This document shows positions 43,908 through 54,239 of a DNA stretch of 64,000 nucleotides, piece by piece. Position numbers and translations under genes: made by a program. Numbering within the stretch: position 1 is the first letter of the stretch; each line of letters starts with the position of its first letter. This stretch comes from Jingyaoa shaoxingensis (GTDB taxonomy: Bacteria; Bacillota; Clostridia; Lachnospirales; Lachnospiraceae), in NCBI RefSeq assembly GCF_014385005.1, contig NZ_JACRSZ010000011.1, forward strand, positions 59,668 to 123,667, in the 5' to 3' direction. Below the pieces are notes generated by a model. The model was not told the origin of the DNA. It did not search any database and was given only the letters and a program-made list of their open reading frames with translations.

Positions 43908-43924
43908 GTAACATTTATTTTATA

Positions 43925-45592
43925 TTATTCTACATGATTCAGCATATTATTGATTGCTGTGACAAGTGCATTATAGGAAGCTTTGATAATATCCTGGTCT
44001 ACACCTGCCCCCCAGAAACGCTTATCCTGTTCATCTCTGATACCTACATAGGCAATCGCTCTTGAACTGGAGCTCTGTTCCAATGCATGTTCCTGATAAG
44101 TCTCCAGACGGTATTCCAGACGGAACTGTTTCTTCAGTGCATTACTGATTGCATCCAGACGTCCGTTACCGGAAGCAACTGCTGTCTTCTTCTCTCCATC
44201 ATGTTCTACCATCACTTCTGCGATGATACCGTTATGCTGTTTGAAGTGTGCCTCTGTAATATTGAACGGTGTGGTAATATCTTCGTATTTGACCTTAAAC
44301 AGTTCGAAGATCTCATCCGGAAGCAGTTCTTTTTCCTTCTCATCAGATGCTGCCTTAGCTGCATATCCCATTGCCTCACGCATCTTAGCTGGCAGGTTTA
44401 ATCCATAGTACTGTTCCAGAATGTATCCTACGCCGCCTTTTCCGGACTGGCTGTTGATACGGATCACGTCTGCCTCGTAATGTCTTCCGATATCTGCAGG
44501 ATCAATTGGCAGATATGGTACTGTCCAGTGCTCACAGTCATGTGTTTCTCTGTATTTCATACCCTTGGCAATCGCATCCTGATGTGATCCTGAGAATGCG
44601 GCAAATACCAGTGCTCCACTGTATGGGCTTCTCATATCAATCTTCATACCGGTGTATTTTTCATACTGTTCGCAGATCTCAAGCATATTAGTGAAATCCA
44701 GTTCCGGATCTACTCCCTGTGCATACATATTCATTGCCAGTGTTACAATATCCACATTACCGGTACGTTCACCATTTCCAAACAGTGTACCTTCGATTCT
44801 GTCTGCACCTGCCAGAATACCCATCTCTGCGTCACTGACGCCTGAGCCTCTGTCATTGTGTGGATGAAGGGAAAGTACTACATTCTCACGGTACTTCATG
44901 TTTTTGCTCATGTATTCGATCTGGCTCGCATACACATGTGGCATGGAATGCTGTACCGTACTTGGAAGGTTGATGATTACCTTGTTATCCGATGTAGGCT
45001 GCCATACATCCAGTACCGCATTGACTACTTCCAGTGCATATTCCGGTTCTGTTCCTGTAAAGCTCTCAGGACTGTATTCAAAAGAGAAATTACCTTCAGT
45101 CTCATCTGCCAGCTTCTTCAGTAATGCTGCCCCATCCACTGCAATCTTAAGGATCTCTTCTTTGGACTTCTTAAATACCTGCTCTCTCTGGGAAAGAGAT
45201 GTGGAATTATATACATGCACCACTGCTTTTTTCGCACCTTCCAGCGCTTCAAATGTCTTCTTAATAATATGTTCTCTTGCCTGGGTCAGTACCTGAATGG
45301 TTACATCGTCCGGGATCAGATCCTGTTCAATCAGTGCACGAAGAAAATGATATTCTGTCTCTGATGCTGCAGGGAAACCAACTTCGATCTCCTTAAATCC
45401 AATCTTTACCAGCAATTTAAAGAAATCGATCTTCTGCTGCAGATTCATCGGAACGATCAGTGCCTGGTTGCCGTCACGTAAGTCTACACTGCACCAGATC
45501 GGAGCCTTATCAATGTACTCCTTCTTTGTCCAGTCCATACATTCCACTGGTGGCATAAAATACTGTCTGGTATACTTCTTAAAGTCCTTCAT
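43925..45592 (-). CDS. leuA: 2-isopropylmalate synthase
   Basis: The 555-residue enzyme joins acetyl-CoA and 2-ketoisovalerate, the first step of leucine synthesis. It belongs to the LeuA2-like type (YTRQYFMPPVECMDWTKKEY, WCSVDLRDGNQALIVPMN with DRDGNQ-like metal motif, SLHPHNDRGSGVSDAEMGIL) and has a C-terminal regulatory domain (VEHDGEKKTAVASGNGRLDA, ALEQSSSSRAIAYVGIRD). ATG 45592 follows ATGGAGGAAAAACAC. It is controlled by a Leu T-box. Confidence 0.96.
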   Translation of the reverse strand: MKDFKKYTRQYFMPPVECMDWTKKEYIDKAPIWCSVDLRDGNQALIVPMNLQQKIDFFKLLVKIGFKEIEVGFPAASETEYHFLRALIEQDLIPDDVTIQVLTQAREHIIKKTFEALEGAKKAVVHVYNSTSLSQREQVFKKSKEEILKIAVDGAALLKKLADETEGNFSFEYSPESFTGTEPEYALEVVNAVLDVWQPTSDNKVIINLPSTVQHSMPHVYASQIEYMSKNMKYRENVVLSLHPHNDRGSGVSDAEMGILAGADRIEGTLFGNGERTGNVDIVTLAMNMYAQGVDPELDFTNMLEICEQYEKYTGMKIDMRSPYSGALVFAAFSGSHQDAIAKGMKYRETHDCEHWTVPYLPIDPADIGRHYEADVIRINSQSGKGGVGYILEQYYGLNLPAKMREAMGYAAKAASDEKEKELLPDEIFELFKVKYEDITTPFNITEAHFKQHNGIIAEVMVEHDGEKKTAVASGNGRLDAISNALKKQFRLEYRLETYQEHALEQSSSSRAIAYVGIRDEQDKRFWGAGVDQDIIKASYNALVTAINNMLNHVE

Positions 45593-45655
45593 GTGTTTTT
45601 CCTCCATTTTCACTGTTTTACATCTTTTACTGCGAATTTCACATCTGCCGTGAAA

Positions 45656-45988
45656 TAAAAAAAATCCTTCATCCCGTGACTGCTTACGGTCACTAGAGAC
45701 GAAAGACTGCTTGTTGTCCTACGCGGTACCACTCTAATTTATGAAATAACTTCATACTCTCAATCGATACGGATCTGTCTGGATCTTATATCTTACCCGG
45801 ATAACGGTCAGGACTCCGTCTGCGTCTACTCACCATCTGTCTGTACTTTTCTTTGCTGAACTGTGGCTTTCAGGCAGCCGCTCTGAGGTGAGTTCCTGTT
45901 ATTCTCTCGGCTGTCTCGCATCACCCGGCAGCTTTCTGTATCTAAGAACAATAGTACTATTCCTCTTCATAGCTTTTTCTGTTTGACG
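45656..45988 (-). promoter_or_regulatory. Leu T-box leader of leuA
   Basis: The T-box AGAGTGGTACCGCG lies at about 45721-45734 on the minus strand. The terminator (45661-45706, followed by eight T) is formed around GTGACCG/AGTCAC. The stem I sequence GAACTCACC gives CUC (45892-45890), a Leu codon, as specifier, in the same setting as UUC in the pheS leader. Uncharged tRNA-Leu would induce leuA. Confidence 0.93.
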
Positions 45989-45995
45989 TAGGTTT

Positions 45996-46024
45996 AAAAT
46001 AACACTTTTCTGTAAAAATGTCAA
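45996..46024 (-). promoter_or_regulatory. Promoter of leuA T-box transcript
   Basis: TTGACA (46024-46019) and TATTTT (46001-45996) with a 17-base spacer. Confidence 0.8.
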
Positions 46025-46076
46025 CCATTAATACTTTCTTAATTTTTTCATTTCAGGCTTTTTTTATAGATTTTCT

Positions 46077-46106
46077 TTTACATTTGTGTTAACATATATG
46101 TAATAT
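46077..46106 (+). promoter_or_regulatory. Promoter of the acidic surface protein gene
   Basis: TTTACA (46077) and TAATAT (46101) with an 18-base spacer, 25 bases before the start codon. It is divergent from the leuA promoter. Confidence 0.5.
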
Positions 46107-46130
46107 TTTAATTTGAAAGGGGAGGGTATT

Positions 46131-48554
46131 ATGCATAAACATAATCAACTGCTTGCAAAATGTGCTTCAGGAATCCTGTCTTTTTCCTTAATTATGAGCA
46201 TGTTCCCTTCTGCTCCTGCATGGGCAGAGGAGGATTTTTCCGATGACGAATATGTCGACGAAGAGACATTGGATGAAGCAGAAGCAGAAGAAAGTTCTTC
46301 TGTATTCTATATCACAAAATTTGTCAATTTTGACAAAGACAGCGAAGGTCACTTCACCAATGACCAGACAAAAGAAAAATACGGTGATCTGACTTCTGAA
46401 CCGGGAACAGCTCTGGAAGACCTTGGACTTCCTGAGAATCTGACTGTAGAAGGCTATTGGGAATCAGATGGAAGTGATGCAATCTCTTCCATGACCCTGG
46501 AGAACATCATCTGGAAGTTAAATTCAGATACAGATGAAGAATATACGGAAGCTTCCTCAGAAGGTACGTATACGTTTGTTCCGGATTATGAAGCTTACGT
46601 CATGGAATATGAAGATCTGGATGATCTTCTTCTTGCAGACGGAGTCAAGGATCTTACCATTGATGTACAGATTGCCGCTGTACCTGAAGAAACAGAAAGC
46701 GAAAGTGAAGCCGAGACAGAATCTGAAGCCGATGTCTCAGATGGCAATGTGGAAAGCAACGATGATGTCGATCTAAGCGATCTTGTCTCAGATGCCCAGG
46801 ATTCTGTTAACGTCGCTCTGGATAACTCTGATTCAGACGATGAAGATTCCGGTGATGTCGCTCTGGACGGTTCTGATTCTGATGCTGAAAGCTCCGGTGA
46901 TGTCGCTCTGGATGGTTCTGATTCTGATGCTGAAGGCTCCGGTGATGTCGCTTTGGATGGTTCTGATTCTGATGCTGAAGATTCCGCCGACGCTACTTTG
47001 GACGGTTCTGTTTCAGATGCAGAAGATGTGAATATCTTTGACAATCTGAATGATTCACTTATTGATGCAGACAATCAGGAAGAATACAAGAATTCTGAAG
47101 ACGGAACGGTTACTCTTCTGCCAGAGAATTCCGATTCCCAGCCAGTCGTTATAGACGGTTCAGATACCACTGATACTCAGGAAGATCAATCAGATACTTC
47201 CAATGATACTGTAGCTGAAGATAATAATGGTGACGCTGCCATCGGCATCACAACACAGGATGGTACAGCAGCTGATTCCAATGATGCTGACTCACAGGAT
47301 AGCAATATCGATACTTCCAATAATGCCACAGCTCAGGATGGCAATACCGATACTTCCGATGATGCCGCAGCTGAAGATGATAATTCAGAGGATTCAGGTA
47401 CTGCTGCTCCAGAAGAACCTGCTGAACAGACACTGACCGGATCACTTATTTTCCTTAATGCGGATGATGATACTGTCATTTACCAGTATCCTTCTGATGA
47501 CAACAGTACTGTCAGTTTTACAGCCGGTGAGGTAACTTCTCTTACCTCCATCCAACTTCCATGCAACGCCGAACTGGACAACCTCGCTGTTCAATTTGTT
47601 CTTTCTGACGATACGAGCTATGATCTGACTCAGGCTGACTTTACTGACGGTGCTACGAAGCGTATCACTTTCACGGATGGAACCGATACTTATTCTCTGG
47701 ATCTGGCTCTGACAAAAGCGGCTCACAACTATGATGCCGCCACCTGTGAACATCTTGCCACCTGTCAGAACTGTGGTGCCACTATCGGTGATTATGCAGA
47801 TCATGTATCTGCCAATAATGAGACCTGTACCAAGAACGCCACCTGTAGTGTCTGCGGTGCTGAATTAGAAGGAACTGCACTGGGACATGACTGGAAGCCA
47901 GCCACCTGCACAACACCAAAGACCTGTACACGCTGCAATGCAACAGAAGGCGCTGCATTGGGACATGATCTGAGAGATGACTGGGAAACTGTTGAAGAAT
48001 CTACTTATACTTCACACGGTTATCAGGAGCGTTACTGTCACCGTGATAATTGTGACTACAGTGAAACACGTGATCTGAATATCGTCGGCAATCCGACAGA
48101 CAATGCAATCCAGAACTTATCTGAAGGTGCTACTTATGATATTAATTCACGACTAACTTTCAGTGCCTATGGCGCTGCCAGCGAGAACACATCACCGATT
48201 GATAATGATATCCGCTACATTCCTTCTACCTGGTCTATTCAGAATACAACAGGTACATGGCTCGATAATTACAGTGGTGCATTCTCCATCTCCAAGACCG
48301 GTACTTACACCGTTACAGTTACTTTCCAGAAACAGGTATACGGAGACGGAAGCTGGCAGAGTACCGATATTGCTGACAGTAAGAGTGTTACCTTCTCCAT
48401 CGGAGGTGCTTCCACGGACGGATCGAATGATGCTGTCCGGATTAATCCTCAGACTGGTGACCAGACACAGATTCTGCCATTTGTTATTATCCTGGCAGGC
48501 GCCGCAATTGTAATTATCGTTATCCTGGTACTTCGCAAAAAGAAAAAACAGTAA
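46131..48554 (+). CDS. Large acidic surface protein, probable sortase substrate
   Basis: The 807-residue protein has a signal peptide (ILSFSLIMSMFPSAPAWAEE), a region of unknown fold up to about 190, an extremely acidic Ser/Asp repeat region (about 215 to 430), a Cys-pair region (560 to 620) with four CxxC-like units (ATCEHLATCQNCGATIG, CSVCGAELEGTALGHDW, CTRCNATEGAALGHD), and a C-terminal anchor NPQTGD followed by a membrane segment (ILPFVIILAGAAIVIIVILV) and RKKKKQ. NPQTG is a sorting-signal variant used by Clostridia sortases. ATG 46131 follows AAAGGGGAGGG. Adhesion or a stalk-like spacer role is inferred; no catalytic domain is recognised. Confidence 0.88.
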   Translation: MHKHNQLLAKCASGILSFSLIMSMFPSAPAWAEEDFSDDEYVDEETLDEAEAEESSSVFYITKFVNFDKDSEGHFTNDQTKEKYGDLTSEPGTALEDLGLPENLTVEGYWESDGSDAISSMTLENIIWKLNSDTDEEYTEASSEGTYTFVPDYEAYVMEYEDLDDLLLADGVKDLTIDVQIAAVPEETESESEAETESEADVSDGNVESNDDVDLSDLVSDAQDSVNVALDNSDSDDEDSGDVALDGSDSDAESSGDVALDGSDSDAEGSGDVALDGSDSDAEDSADATLDGSVSDAEDVNIFDNLNDSLIDADNQEEYKNSEDGTVTLLPENSDSQPVVIDGSDTTDTQEDQSDTSNDTVAEDNNGDAAIGITTQDGTAADSNDADSQDSNIDTSNNATAQDGNTDTSDDAAAEDDNSEDSGTAAPEEPAEQTLTGSLIFLNADDDTVIYQYPSDDNSTVSFTAGEVTSLTSIQLPCNAELDNLAVQFVLSDDTSYDLTQADFTDGATKRITFTDGTDTYSLDLALTKAAHNYDAATCEHLATCQNCGATIGDYADHVSANNETCTKNATCSVCGAELEGTALGHDWKPATCTTPKTCTRCNATEGAALGHDLRDDWETVEESTYTSHGYQERYCHRDNCDYSETRDLNIVGNPTDNAIQNLSEGATYDINSRLTFSAYGAASENTSPIDNDIRYIPSTWSIQNTTGTWLDNYSGAFSISKTGTYTVTVTFQKQVYGDGSWQSTDIADSKSVTFSIGGASTDGSNDAVRINPQTGDQTQILPFVIILAGAAIVIIVILVLRKKKKQ
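46805..47028 (+). repeat. Tandem 45-base repeats in the surface protein gene
   Basis: Five units of 15 codons encode variants of SGDVALDGSDSDAES. The central three are nearly identical at DNA level (GGTGATGTCGCT...GATTCTGATGCTGAA), the outer two diverged. The coding repeat is likely to vary in copy number between strains. Confidence 0.9.
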
Positions 48555-48604
48555 TCTGTTTTCTGTAAAAGAACACTCCGATTACTGAATATGATCAAAA
48601 GTTA

Positions 48605-48644
48605 AGAGGGCGTACGGTATGAACCGTATACCCTCTTCTTTTTG
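48605..48644. terminator. Convergent terminator between surface protein and leuD
   Basis: AGAGGGCGTACGGT pairs with ACCGTATACCCTCT around ATGA with one C-A mismatch; T-rich sequence follows on the plus strand. Confidence 0.8.
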
Positions 48645-48646
48645 TT

Positions 48647-49132
48647 CTATTTATTGTTGATATAATTGATCAGACCTTCTGCCTGAATGATCTTCTGCAT
48701 GAACTCCGGAAATGCCTGTCCCTTGAATTCAGTACCTTTTGTACGGTTGTAGATCATACCACTGTCAAAATCTACCTCTACTTCATCTCCATCTTCAATT
48801 CCTTTTGACGCTGCAGGACATTCGATAATCGGCAGTCCGATGTTGATAGAATTACGATAGAAAATTCTGGCAAATGTCTCTGCAATGACACAGCTTACAC
48901 CTGCTGCCTTGATGGCGATCGGTGCATGTTCTCTGGAAGAACCGCATCCAAAGTTCTTATCTGCTACAATAATGTCTCCCTTGTGTACCTTATTGACAAA
49001 TTCTTTATCAATATCTTCCATACAATGGGTTGCCAGTTCTGCCGGATCTGAGGAATTCAGATATCTTGCCGGAATGATAACATCAGTATCTACATTGTCT
49101 CCGTATTTGAATACTTTTCCGTGTGCTTTCAT
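48647..49132 (-). CDS. leuD: 3-isopropylmalate dehydratase small subunit
   Basis: The 161-residue subunit has [20 protein letters not shown], the swivel-domain motif [20 protein letters not shown], and [19 protein letters not shown]. With LeuC it isomerises 2- to 3-isopropylmalate. It begins 11 bases after leuC with AAGGAGGAGAAAG. Short length fits the LeuD2/archaeal-type small subunit. Confidence 0.96.
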   Translation of the reverse strand: MKAHGKVFKYGDNVDTDVIIPARYLNSSDPAELATHCMEDIDKEFVNKVHKGDIIVADKNFGCGSSREHAPIAIKAAGVSCVIAETFARIFYRNSINIGLPIIECPAASKGIEDGDEVEVDFDSGMIYNRTKGTEFKGQAFPEFMQKIIQAEGLINYINNK

Positions 49133-49143
49133 CTTTCTCCTCC

Positions 49144-50412
49144 TTATAATCCCAGTTCATCCGGTGTGGAAATCTTACCTGTCACTGCACTTGCTGCTGC
49201 AACAGCCGGACTTGCCAGATATACTTCTGATTTTACATGACCCATACGTCCTACAAAGTTACGGTTAGTAGTGGAGATACAACGTTCACCTTCTGCCAGA
49301 ATACCCATATATCCGCCAAGACATGGTCCACAGGTCGGTGTGCTCACTACTGCTCCTGCTTCTATAAAGATCTTCAACAGCCCCTCTTCCATTGCCTGAA
49401 GATAAATCTTCTGGGTAGCCGGAATCACGATACAACGCACTCCTTTTTTCACCTTACGGCCTTTTAAGATCTCTGCAGCACATCTCAGGTCTTCGATACG
49501 ACCATTGGTACAGGAACCGATCACAGACTGGTCAATGACTACATCCTCTGTAATCTCATCCATTGTTTTTGTATTTTCCGGCAGATGCGGGAATGCAATC
49601 GTAGGCTTCAATTCACTTAAATCAATAGTATATTCTTCATCATATACTGCATCTTCATCTGCTTCAAAGATCTTGTACGGACGTTTGGAATGTTCTTTCA
49701 TATAAGCAATTGCCAGATCATCTACAGGGAAGATTCCATTCTTGCCACCGGCTTCAATTGCCATGTTCGCAATAGTGAAACGATCATCCATAGAAAGATT
49801 TTTGATACCTTCTCCAGTAAATTCCATAGAACGGTACAGTGCACCGTCTACTCCAATCATACCGATAATGTGAAGAATCACATCTTTTCCGCTTACCCAT
49901 TTGGACGGCTTGCCAATCAGATTGAACTTAATCGCTGACGGCACTTTGAACCATGCTTTTCCAGTTGCCATACCTGCTGCCATATCGGTACTTCCCACAC
50001 CGGTGGAAAAAGCTCCCAGGGCACCATAAGTACATGTATGTGAGTCTGCACCGATAATTACATCACCTGCAACGGTCAGACCGCTTTCTGGAAGCAGTGC
50101 ATGTTCGATACCCATCTGTCCTACATCAAAATAATTGGTAATATCATGTTTTGCTGCAAACTGGCGTACACATTTGCAATGCTCTGCTGACTTAATGTCT
50201 TTATTTGGAATAAAATGATCCATTACCAATGCAATTTTATCTTTGTTAAATACGCCTTCCTTTGTAAACTTATCCATCTCATGGATCGCTACCGGTGATG
50301 TGATATCATTTCCCAGCACCAGATCCAGATCTGCTTCAATCAGCTGTCCTGCTTCCACAGATGGAAGCCCGGCCGCTGCTGCCAGAATCTTCTGTGTCAT
50401 CGTCATTCCCAT
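49144..50412 (-). CDS. leuC: 3-isopropylmalate dehydratase large subunit
   Basis: The 422-residue aconitase-family subunit has [40 protein letters not shown] and the cluster Cys in [18 protein letters not shown] and [15 protein letters not shown]. The 4Fe-4S cluster is formed by these three Cys. Length matches the shorter LeuC class that pairs with a short LeuD. AGAGGAGGAAAGAATC precedes the ATG. Confidence 0.96.
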   Translation of the reverse strand: MGMTMTQKILAAAAGLPSVEAGQLIEADLDLVLGNDITSPVAIHEMDKFTKEGVFNKDKIALVMDHFIPNKDIKSAEHCKCVRQFAAKHDITNYFDVGQMGIEHALLPESGLTVAGDVIIGADSHTCTYGALGAFSTGVGSTDMAAGMATGKAWFKVPSAIKFNLIGKPSKWVSGKDVILHIIGMIGVDGALYRSMEFTGEGIKNLSMDDRFTIANMAIEAGGKNGIFPVDDLAIAYMKEHSKRPYKIFEADEDAVYDEEYTIDLSELKPTIAFPHLPENTKTMDEITEDVVIDQSVIGSCTNGRIEDLRCAAEILKGRKVKKGVRCIVIPATQKIYLQAMEEGLLKIFIEAGAVVSTPTCGPCLGGYMGILAEGERCISTTNRNFVGRMGHVKSEVYLASPAVAAASAVTGKISTPDELGL

Positions 50413-50431
50413 GATTCTTTCCTCCTCTATT

Positions 50432-50612
50432 CAAGAATGCCTCGGCATTCTTGCTGCGAGATGCGCGTCATGCAATGCATGACATACTTCTTCTGCGCAT
50501 CTCTGCAATCCTGCCGGAGGCTATATCAGATGGGGGGATTGACTCCCACCACTGATACTGATTTGTTGCTCGCCACCTGCAGAGGTGGGAGTCATTTCAC
50601 ATCTGATATATC
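50432..50612 (+). repeat. Palindromic repeat, copy 2 (complete, two modules)
   Basis: Module A contains the hairpin CAAGAATGCC/GGCATTCTTG and the larger dyad GAGATGCGC/GCGCATCTC enclosing GTCATGC/GCATGAC. Module B is CTATATCAGATG ... CATCTGATATA enclosing GACTCCCACC/GGTGGGAGTC with the centre ACTGATACTGATTTGTTGCT. A linker CTGCAATCCTGCCGGAGG joins them. It fills the gap between ilvC and leuC. Confidence 0.9.
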
Positions 50613-50648
50613 AGACTCTCTGCGCTGATCTGTCTCTATCAGCACAAA

Positions 50649-50682
50649 ATCCGGAACAACCTGTATATGCTGTCCCGGATTC
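50649..50682 (-). terminator. Terminator after ilvC
   Basis: AATCCGGGACA pairs with TGTTCCGGATT (one G-T) around a 12-base loop on the minus strand and is followed by TTG. It lies 30 bases after the ilvC stop. Confidence 0.7.
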
Positions 50683-50712
50683 TCATTCCTACACTCTCTT
50701 CATCATATCTGA

Positions 50713-51810
<1,098 letters not shown>

Positions 51811-51826
51811 CTAGCAATCTTTTAAA

Positions 51827-52324
51827 TTATAAATATCTGACATCATCTGCACCACGTGACAGTCCTGTCATACCGGTTCTGGCCAGTTCCAGAATCTCAT
51901 AGTCACTGATCAGTTCAAGAAATGCAGTTAACTTGCCCTGATCTCCTGTCAGTTCAATAATCATGGATGACTTCGCCACATCCACAACCTTGGCACGGAA
52001 AATATCGCAGATCGCATTAATACCCTGACGGTCCTTCGCATCTGCACGCAACTTCACCATGATCAGCTCTCTGTTCACACTGTCTCCTGGCTTCAGAGTC
52101 TTTACATCCGCCACATCTACTAACTTACGTACCTGCTTCTCAATCTGATCCAGAATCTGTTCATCTCCATTTACTACTACAGTCATTCTGGAATATCTCG
52201 GGTCTGCAGTCACACCTACTGTCAGGCTGTCAATATTATAACCGCGGCGACTGAAAAGCCCTGCAACACGGCTCAGTACACCGGATGTATTGTCTACCAG
52301 CATGGATAACACTCTCTGATTCAT
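51827..52324 (-). CDS. ilvN: Acetolactate synthase small (regulatory) subunit
   Basis: The 165-residue protein has an N-terminal ACT domain (RVLSMLVDNTSGVLSRVAGL, FSRRGYNIDSLTVGVTADPR) and the C-terminal ALS_ss_C part (QGINAICDIFRAKVVDVAKS, SDYEILELARTGMTGLSRGA). It confers valine feedback control on the catalytic subunit, which is not found nearby in the window. It lies 91 bases before ilvC. Confidence 0.94.
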   Translation of the reverse strand: MNQRVLSMLVDNTSGVLSRVAGLFSRRGYNIDSLTVGVTADPRYSRMTVVVNGDEQILDQIEKQVRKLVDVADVKTLKPGDSVNRELIMVKLRADAKDRQGINAICDIFRAKVVDVAKSSMIIELTGDQGKLTAFLELISDYEILELARTGMTGLSRGADDVRYL

Positions 52325-52428
52325 TCTTTCACCCCTTTTGTGTAAACTTCCTATCTGCTCAGAATCTTCGCAGATTGAAACTTTCTATATTCTACCAACT
52401 ATATTTTTGTTTGTCAACTTTAATCGCT

Positions 52429-52848
52429 TTAACGCGTTAAATTCTCTTTTTGCACCTGATCGTAACAATACTGAATAATATCTCTTCGGGTTACAATCCC
52501 AATAAAAATCTTCTTATCATCGATTACCGGTACAAAATTCTGGTTCATGGACGTGGTAATCAGATCCTCGATCTTACAGTCAATATTTACCGGTTCATTA
52601 TGCCAGTAACGTCTGATCTTGGTCATGGGAATATCTTCCATCTCCTTCAGTTCCTGAAATCCGGTAGCTTTTAAATGCCACAGCAGATCACCTTCTGTCA
52701 ATGTTCCCACATAATTTCCGTTCCGATTGATCACCGGAACTGCACTGTATCTGTGTTTTTCCATCTTCTCCAGAACCTGGCGAAGAGTAAAATCGTCATA
52801 CAAATACACGATCTCATTCTTTGGCTTCAAATAAAATAATATATTCAT
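52429..52848 (-). CDS. CBS-domain protein
   Basis: The 139-residue protein consists of two CBS motifs (DDFTLRQVLEKMEKHRYSAV, PVINRNGNYVGTLTEGDLLW; and KIEDLITTSMNQNFVPVIDD, KIFIGIVTRRDIIQYCYDQV) forming a Bateman module that can bind adenosine nucleotides. No effector domain is present. It follows the C39-like gene by 14 bases and is probably co-transcribed. The site before its start is weak (AGGCGCCAGG). Confidence 0.9.
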   Translation of the reverse strand: MNILFYLKPKNEIVYLYDDFTLRQVLEKMEKHRYSAVPVINRNGNYVGTLTEGDLLWHLKATGFQELKEMEDIPMTKIRRYWHNEPVNIDCKIEDLITTSMNQNFVPVIDDKKIFIGIVTRRDIIQYCYDQVQKENLTR

Positions 52849-52862
52849 CCTGGCGCCTCATA

Positions 52863-53984
52863 CTATTTTTCTTCTGCAGTTTTCTTTACTACTACTGCGT
52901 ATTTTCCTATTTTATCATAGATGTTCTTAAATTCATCATAGTCCCTGGTTACAATGCCTTCCAGCGGATCATTGATCTGTACCGTATTATTGTCCAGATC
53001 ATATCCTGACAGTACCACACAGTGTTCCTGATAATACCAACGGTAGGTTTTCCCTTCATACTCTGCGGTATCTTCCGTAAATTCCGGTTCTGCCATATAC
53101 ATAGTCGTCCAGAGAACCACCGGTGTGTCCGCCTGCACGTAGCTGAGCAGTTCTTCCATCTCTGTTCCAGATATATCATAAGCCACATAATCAGCTTCCT
53201 GATCTTCAAAGAAATTATCTGCCGTAGCCGCGATTGCCGGAGCGAAACAACCTGCGCCGTCTTCACTGAACGGATCCCCTATATATCCGATTGCCATGTT
53301 ATCTGTCTCCTGATTATAAATCAGGAATTCTCTGGCAATAGTCGTCTTGTACAACATGAATCCTTCATACTCCAATGCCATGGTCAGCGCTACAGACTCA
53401 CATCCTGTAGGCAACTCCGGTAACTGAAGTACTGACGGCACTTCCAGGCTGACAGCTCGTGGAAGTTCATCAAAATCCAGAAGAGCAAAGTCTTCTTCCG
53501 CATCTTCCTTCGTCAGAATATCGAAGTCTTCTGCAAATTTTACTTTGTCAGTCTTGCGAATCTCTATATAAGGATCATCCTTGTAATATCTTCTCTCTGT
53601 CTCACTCTCCGTTTCTGAGCTGATCTCTGTATCCTCACTGTTTATCTCAGTATTGTCATAATATTCTATTGGCTCACTATATTCTGTTCCTGCTGCATAT
53701 TCCGTACTGCTGTCATAGCTCTCTGTGTAATCCGGTACCCAGGTATCAGTTCCTGTCTGTGGCTCCTGTTCAGTGCCTCCATAAACCATGTTCTGATCCA
53801 CCTGCGTCGTATCTTCATAAATTGCATTCTGATCCGCCTGCACTGTACTGTCCGGATACCTCGGTTCTCCGATACCATATTCCATTTCCCCTTCCATCTG
53901 CTCGGCAAAAACAGGCATACCTAAAGTACACCCTGCGCTCACAAAGCCTGCCAGCATCAGGACTGAAAACTTCTTTTTTGTCAT
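52863..53984 (-). CDS. Secreted C39-like peptidase-fold protein
   Basis: The 373-residue protein has a signal peptide (KFSVLMLAGFVSAGCTLGMP, VFAEQ), a low-complexity Glu/Thr/Tyr-rich region (about 30 to 140), and a C-terminal C39-like domain. Candidate catalytic residues are the Cys in LPTGCESVALTMALEYEGF, the His in YYQEHCVVLSGYDLDNNTV and the Asp in INDPLEG. Such secreted C39_2 proteins are common in Lachnospiraceae; targets are unknown. A Cys in VSAGC at the signal end could also suggest a lipoprotein, but AEQ cleavage looks more likely. TAAGGAGTATAAG precedes the ATG. Confidence 0.87.
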   Translation of the reverse strand: MTKKKFSVLMLAGFVSAGCTLGMPVFAEQMEGEMEYGIGEPRYPDSTVQADQNAIYEDTTQVDQNMVYGGTEQEPQTGTDTWVPDYTESYDSSTEYAAGTEYSEPIEYYDNTEINSEDTEISSETESETERRYYKDDPYIEIRKTDKVKFAEDFDILTKEDAEEDFALLDFDELPRAVSLEVPSVLQLPELPTGCESVALTMALEYEGFMLYKTTIAREFLIYNQETDNMAIGYIGDPFSEDGAGCFAPAIAATADNFFEDQEADYVAYDISGTEMEELLSYVQADTPVVLWTTMYMAEPEFTEDTAEYEGKTYRWYYQEHCVVLSGYDLDNNTVQINDPLEGIVTRDYDEFKNIYDKIGKYAVVVKKTAEEK

Positions 53985-54168
53985 TCTTATACTCCTTAAC
54001 TTAAAACCCCTGTTCTTCAGAGTCTTTGTTCACTTTACTCTCCAGCTTCGTTTATTATACCTAAAACATACGGGAATTTCAACCAATGCGGACATTTTCA
54101 CAAAAACTTCAGAATTCCGCAGGTCTATACCTGATAAATTGCAGAACATTTTCTCGCAATCAAAATAA

Positions 54169-54200
54169 GAACCGGAAACTTATCAACAAATTTCCGGTTC
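54169..54200 (-). terminator. Terminator after the heptad-repeat gene
   Basis: GAACCGGAAA pairs perfectly with TTTCCGGTTC on the minus strand and is followed by TTATTTTG, 40 bases beyond the gene. Confidence 0.75.
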
Positions 54201-54239
54201 TCTCTGTATTACCATTTTAATTCTTTTAATTTTGTTTTA

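Noticed and set aside
42884..44065. 393-residue plus-strand frame opposite the SleB-like gene and the leuA end
   Set aside because: It runs antisense through two clear genes and a strong terminator, with an unlikely Cys/His-rich composition and no start site.
46805..47028. Regular repeats considered as a CRISPR array
   Set aside because: The 45-base units are contiguous without spacers and stay in the reading frame of the surface protein.
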